NCBI RefSeq assembly: GCF_016658865.1
Contig: NZ_CP067992.1
Location: forward strand, 1,259,001 to 1,323,000
Length of the DNA stretch: 64,000 bases
Origin: Streptococcus mitis
Lineage (GTDB): Bacteria > Bacillota > Bacilli > Lactobacillales > Streptococcaceae
Reading direction: 5' to 3'
Below, piece after piece: positions 61,819 through 64,000 of this stretch. A program made the position numbers and the translations under genes. Positions within the stretch are counted from its first letter, which is position 1, and each line of letters starts with the position of its first letter. A model generated the notes under the pieces. It did no database searches. It saw nothing but the letters and a program-made list of their open reading frames with translations, and was not told the origin of the DNA.

Positions 61819-61826
61819 GAATGCTC

Positions 61827-62969
61827 CTATCTTACTTTTCTAGTTTGATTGTAAATCAATTTTAACTTGGTCAAAAACTGCTCGACCTGACTCATATCAT
61901 TTTCAAGGTCTAGGCTAAGACGCACAGCTGACTGGGCCTTATCTTTATCCACTCCCATGGCAATCAAGGTACCTGCAGGTTTCCCTGCCTTGGATGAACA
62001 AGCAGAGGTCGTTGAGATGAAAATATCATAGTCTTCAAAGGCATGAACAATGACTTCACCGCGAACACCCTTGATTCCAAAAGTCAGGATATGAGGTGCG
62101 AAGTCTTCCTCATCCGAAAAGACAAAAATATCTGGATAGTCCAGAAGGGCTTGACGAATTACTGACTTCATCTGCCCAATCTTGCTCCTAAAGATATCTA
62201 GCTTTTCCATAGACAAGCGGAGAGCCTTGGCAGTCGCTGCAATTCCTGCCACATTTTCAGTTGTCGAACGGTAATCACGTTCCTGACCACCACCAGTCAA
62301 CAGAGGCGTAATCTTCTTGCCAGACTTGATATAGACAAAACCAACACCACGAACTCCGTGGAACTTGTGACTAGAGAAGGTCGCGAAATCCACTCGATCA
62401 GTCAAATATTTTTCAGTCGGAATCTTGGCAAGCGCCTGAACCGCATCAACGTGGAAGGAAATAGTCGGCTTGTCTGCTAACAGTACTGAAATAGCTTGAA
62501 TAGGTTGAATCGAACCGATTTCATTGTTCACAGCCATGACGGAAACGAGGGTCGTATCAGGTCTTATCAAATCTGATAACGCTTCAACATCTACAAATCC
62601 TTTGTTATCAACTGGAGCAAAATCTACTTCAAATCCTTGACTTTTCAACCAGAGGGCTGACTCTTTGACTGCCGGATGTTCAATGGCTGATACAATGATG
62701 TGTTTTCCAAACTGAGCCTTTTCAAAGGTCACACCCTTGATGACCCAGTTATCTCCTTCTGTCCCACCAGAAGTAAAGAAGATTTCATCGCTTTTCTTAC
62801 CGATTAAATCTGCAATCTGTTGGCGAGAAGCATCTAAGATTCGTGTTGCCTGGTCTCCCAAACGATGGAGACTAGATGGATTTCCTAAAATTTTTGAAGC
62901 GACCTGCATATAAGTTTCAAGGGCTTCAGGATAGGGCTTGGTCGTCGCCGAATTATCAAAGTAAATCAT
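61827..62969 (-). CDS. Cysteine desulfurase (NifS/IscS-like)
   Basis: 380 residues, class V aminotransferase fold. N-terminal [17 protein letters not shown] lysine in [17 protein letters not shown] (about residue 202), and the sulfur-carrying Cys in [15 protein letters not shown] (about residue 321). Direct coupling to thiI indicates a dedicated sulfur donor for tRNA thiolation, like B. subtilis NifZ-ThiI. Confidence 0.93.
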   Translation of the reverse strand: MIYFDNSATTKPYPEALETYMQVASKILGNPSSLHRLGDQATRILDASRQQIADLIGKKSDEIFFTSGGTEGDNWVIKGVTFEKAQFGKHIIVSAIEHPAVKESALWLKSQGFEVDFAPVDNKGFVDVEALSDLIRPDTTLVSVMAVNNEIGSIQPIQAISVLLADKPTISFHVDAVQALAKIPTEKYLTDRVDFATFSSHKFHGVRGVGFVYIKSGKKITPLLTGGGQERDYRSTTENVAGIAATAKALRLSMEKLDIFRSKIGQMKSVIRQALLDYPDIFVFSDEEDFAPHILTFGIKGVRGEVIVHAFEDYDIFISTTSACSSKAGKPAGTLIAMGVDKDKAQSAVRLSLDLENDMSQVEQFLTKLKLIYNQTRKVR

Positions 62970-63107
62970 GTTTTCTCACGCTTTCTAAAATCACTCCTTC
63001 TATTGTATCATGAAACGGAGCTTGCGACAAGAAAGGGCAATTCCTCTTTTTTTAAGATTTTTTTAAAGAAATGCGGTATAATAAATTTTAATCAAAGGAG
63101 AGAATGT

Positions 63108-63536
63108 ATGTCTAATTATCGTAGAACTTCAAAACCAAAAACAGAACACATCAAAAAAGGCTTTACAGTCTTTCAAAAAACCGTTGCTACTATCGGTAGT
63201 ATCCTCGGCTTGATTACTGCTAGTATCACGATTATGAACGCCTTGGATAATAACAAAAATACTAAAAAAGAACCTACGACAAGCCAGACGACAACAATTG
63301 TCAAAGAAATTCAAAAGGAATCCCCTCAGGAAAACACTAGTCCCAATAAGGAAACTAACACTATCCAAGAAAAAACACAGCAAGAGGAAACACCAAAATC
63401 TAGCGTCAAGGAAGAGAAAAAAGAAGAGCAGAAAGCAGCAACTCAGGATTCTTCTACTCCTACTCCAAGTAAACCTGCTACTGAAAATGAAAAACAGTCC
63501 AATACCCCAACTTCGGAAAATAAAACTAATCAATAA
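63108..63536 (+). CDS. DUF6556-type membrane-anchored protein, low-complexity tail
   Basis: 142 residues from the ATG at 63108 (MSNYRRTSKPKTEHIKKGF), after AAGGAGAGAATGT, with TATAAT upstream. One transmembrane segment (TIGSILGLITASITIMNAL, about residues 23-41) follows a basic N-terminus. The rest is Glu/Lys/Thr/Gln-rich and probably disordered outside the membrane. It matches the short streptococcal proteins I recall as DUF6556; function unknown. Converges on ftsK. Confidence 0.75.
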   Translation: MSNYRRTSKPKTEHIKKGFTVFQKTVATIGSILGLITASITIMNALDNNKNTKKEPTTSQTTTIVKEIQKESPQENTSPNKETNTIQEKTQQEETPKSSVKEEKKEEQKAATQDSSTPTPSKPATENEKQSNTPTSENKTNQ

Positions 63537-63543
63537 TCACTAA

Positions 63544-63581
63544 AATAGCCTCCTTCCAAACTTGGAAAGAAGCTATTTTTT
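63544..63581. terminator. Bidirectional terminator between the DUF6556-type gene and ftsK
   Basis: AAATAGC..TTCCAA-AC-TTGGAA..GCTATTT, a two-part stem with an internal loop and A/T tracts on both flanks; serves both convergent genes. Confidence 0.8.
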
Positions 63582-64000
63582 TATTGTTGTAAAACTTTTC
63601 TTGGTTTGGTACCTTCAGCTGGACCAATGACACCTGCCATCTCAAGCTCTTCCATGAGACGGGTCGCACGGTTAAATCCAACTGACAAACGACGCTGAAT
63701 CATAGATGCGCTGGCTTTCTGGGTTTCGATTACCAAAGCCTTGGCTTCTTCAAAGAGCGGATCACCACCAGATTCACCATCTGAAAATTCTCCGTCATTT
63801 TCAGAAACCTCACCTGGATCAAAACTCTCATCGTAGTCCGCATCAGCCTGAGCCTTAATGAAGTTTACGATACGTTCGACATCATCATCCGAGATAAAGG
63901 AGCCTTGGAGACGAACTGGATGATTTTCATCAATTGGTTTAAAGAGCATATCTCCACGTCCAAGCAGTTTCTCAGCTCCATTTTCATCTAAAATAGTACG
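63581..64000 (-). CDS. ftsK: FtsK/SpoIIIE DNA translocase, C-terminal part (cut by window edge)
   Basis: About 139 C-terminal residues; the gene continues past 64000. The end of the RecA-like motor ([43 protein letters not shown]) is followed by an acidic linker. Then comes the winged-helix gamma domain ([58 protein letters not shown]), which reads oriented DNA motifs. It clears chromosome termini at the division septum. Confidence 0.96.
   Translation of the reverse strand, partial: RTILDENGAEKLLGRGDMLFKPIDENHPVRLQGSFISDDDVERIVNFIKAQADADYDESFDPGEVSENDGEFSDGESGGDPLFEEAKALVIETQKASASMIQRRLSVGFNRATRLMEELEMAGVIGPAEGTKPRKVLQQ

Noticed and set aside
63129..63533. Antisense frame rich in Phe/Leu/Ser opposite the DUF6556-type gene
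   Set aside because: It is the complement of Lys/Glu-rich low-complexity codons and has no ribosome site or homology.

Overview
The window reads as chromosome of a mitis-group streptococcus (Streptococcus pneumoniae / S. mitis / S. oralis type). This rests on AT-rich low-GC Gram-positive DNA, strong AGGAGG-type ribosome sites, many extended -10 promoters, a BOX-like repeat, PyrR attenuators, and recognisable streptococcal core genes (parE-plsY, pnrA-nup, coaA, rpsT, carAB-pyrBR, htpX-lemA, rsmG, cppA, thiI, ftsK). It starts inside parE and ends inside ftsK.

Layout. 1-9.3 kb: parE (5' part) and plsY diverge. A long minus-strand operon follows for nucleoside uptake and salvage: methyltransferase, pyrimidine-nucleoside phosphorylase, deoC, cdd, lipoprotein PnrA and the ABC importer NupOPQ. 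9.5-14.9 kb: housekeeping genes coaA, rpsT, a P-loop kinase-like protein, a DUF1934 protein, an HD hydrolase and a HAD phosphatase. 15.0-31.5 kb: an all-minus-strand accessory array of about 27 small genes with no transposase and no recognisable toxin. Several resemble polymorphic-toxin or type VII effector immunity families (SUKH/SMI1, DUF443/TsaI-like, Imm63-like, Imm59-like, DUF6572-like), and many are tandem paralogues. The array abuts a tRNA-Arg(CCU) gene and rplS. 32.2-35.2 kb: two fluoride channels, chorismate mutase, flavodoxin, pde2 and rpmE2.

35.1-37.2 kb: a decayed integrative element in the 3' end of rpmE2, bounded by a 20-bp direct repeat. It holds an integrase tail, an IS transposase stub, a RelBE-like toxin-antitoxin pair with a palindromic operator, two ~170-bp repeats, and a candidate structured small RNA. 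Then come a frameshifted Nramp transporter pseudogene and the pyr operon (pyrR-pyrB-carA-[extra nuclease-like gene]-carB), read on the minus strand behind a PyrR attenuator. 45.4-52.9 kb: nth, a DUF177 protein, a bacteriocin-immunity protein, an ABC-F protein behind a uORF/terminator attenuator, htpX-lemA, rsmG, and a PyrR-regulated uracil permease. 53-64 kb: a CPBP protease, an EamA transporter, an S12 hydrolase and CppA; an aquaglyceroporin; an ATP-grasp protein with two esterases; thiI with a cysteine desulfurase; a DUF6556-type protein; and the 3' part of ftsK.

Most notable: the immunity-like array and the domain families shared inside it; the att-flanked fossil with an orphan RNA; a PD-(D/E)XK-like gene inside the pyrimidine operon; the ABC-F attenuator; and three genes whose -10 boxes sit exactly 7 nt from the start codon, implying leaderless mRNAs. 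All family assignments come from reading the translated sequence, without database searches.
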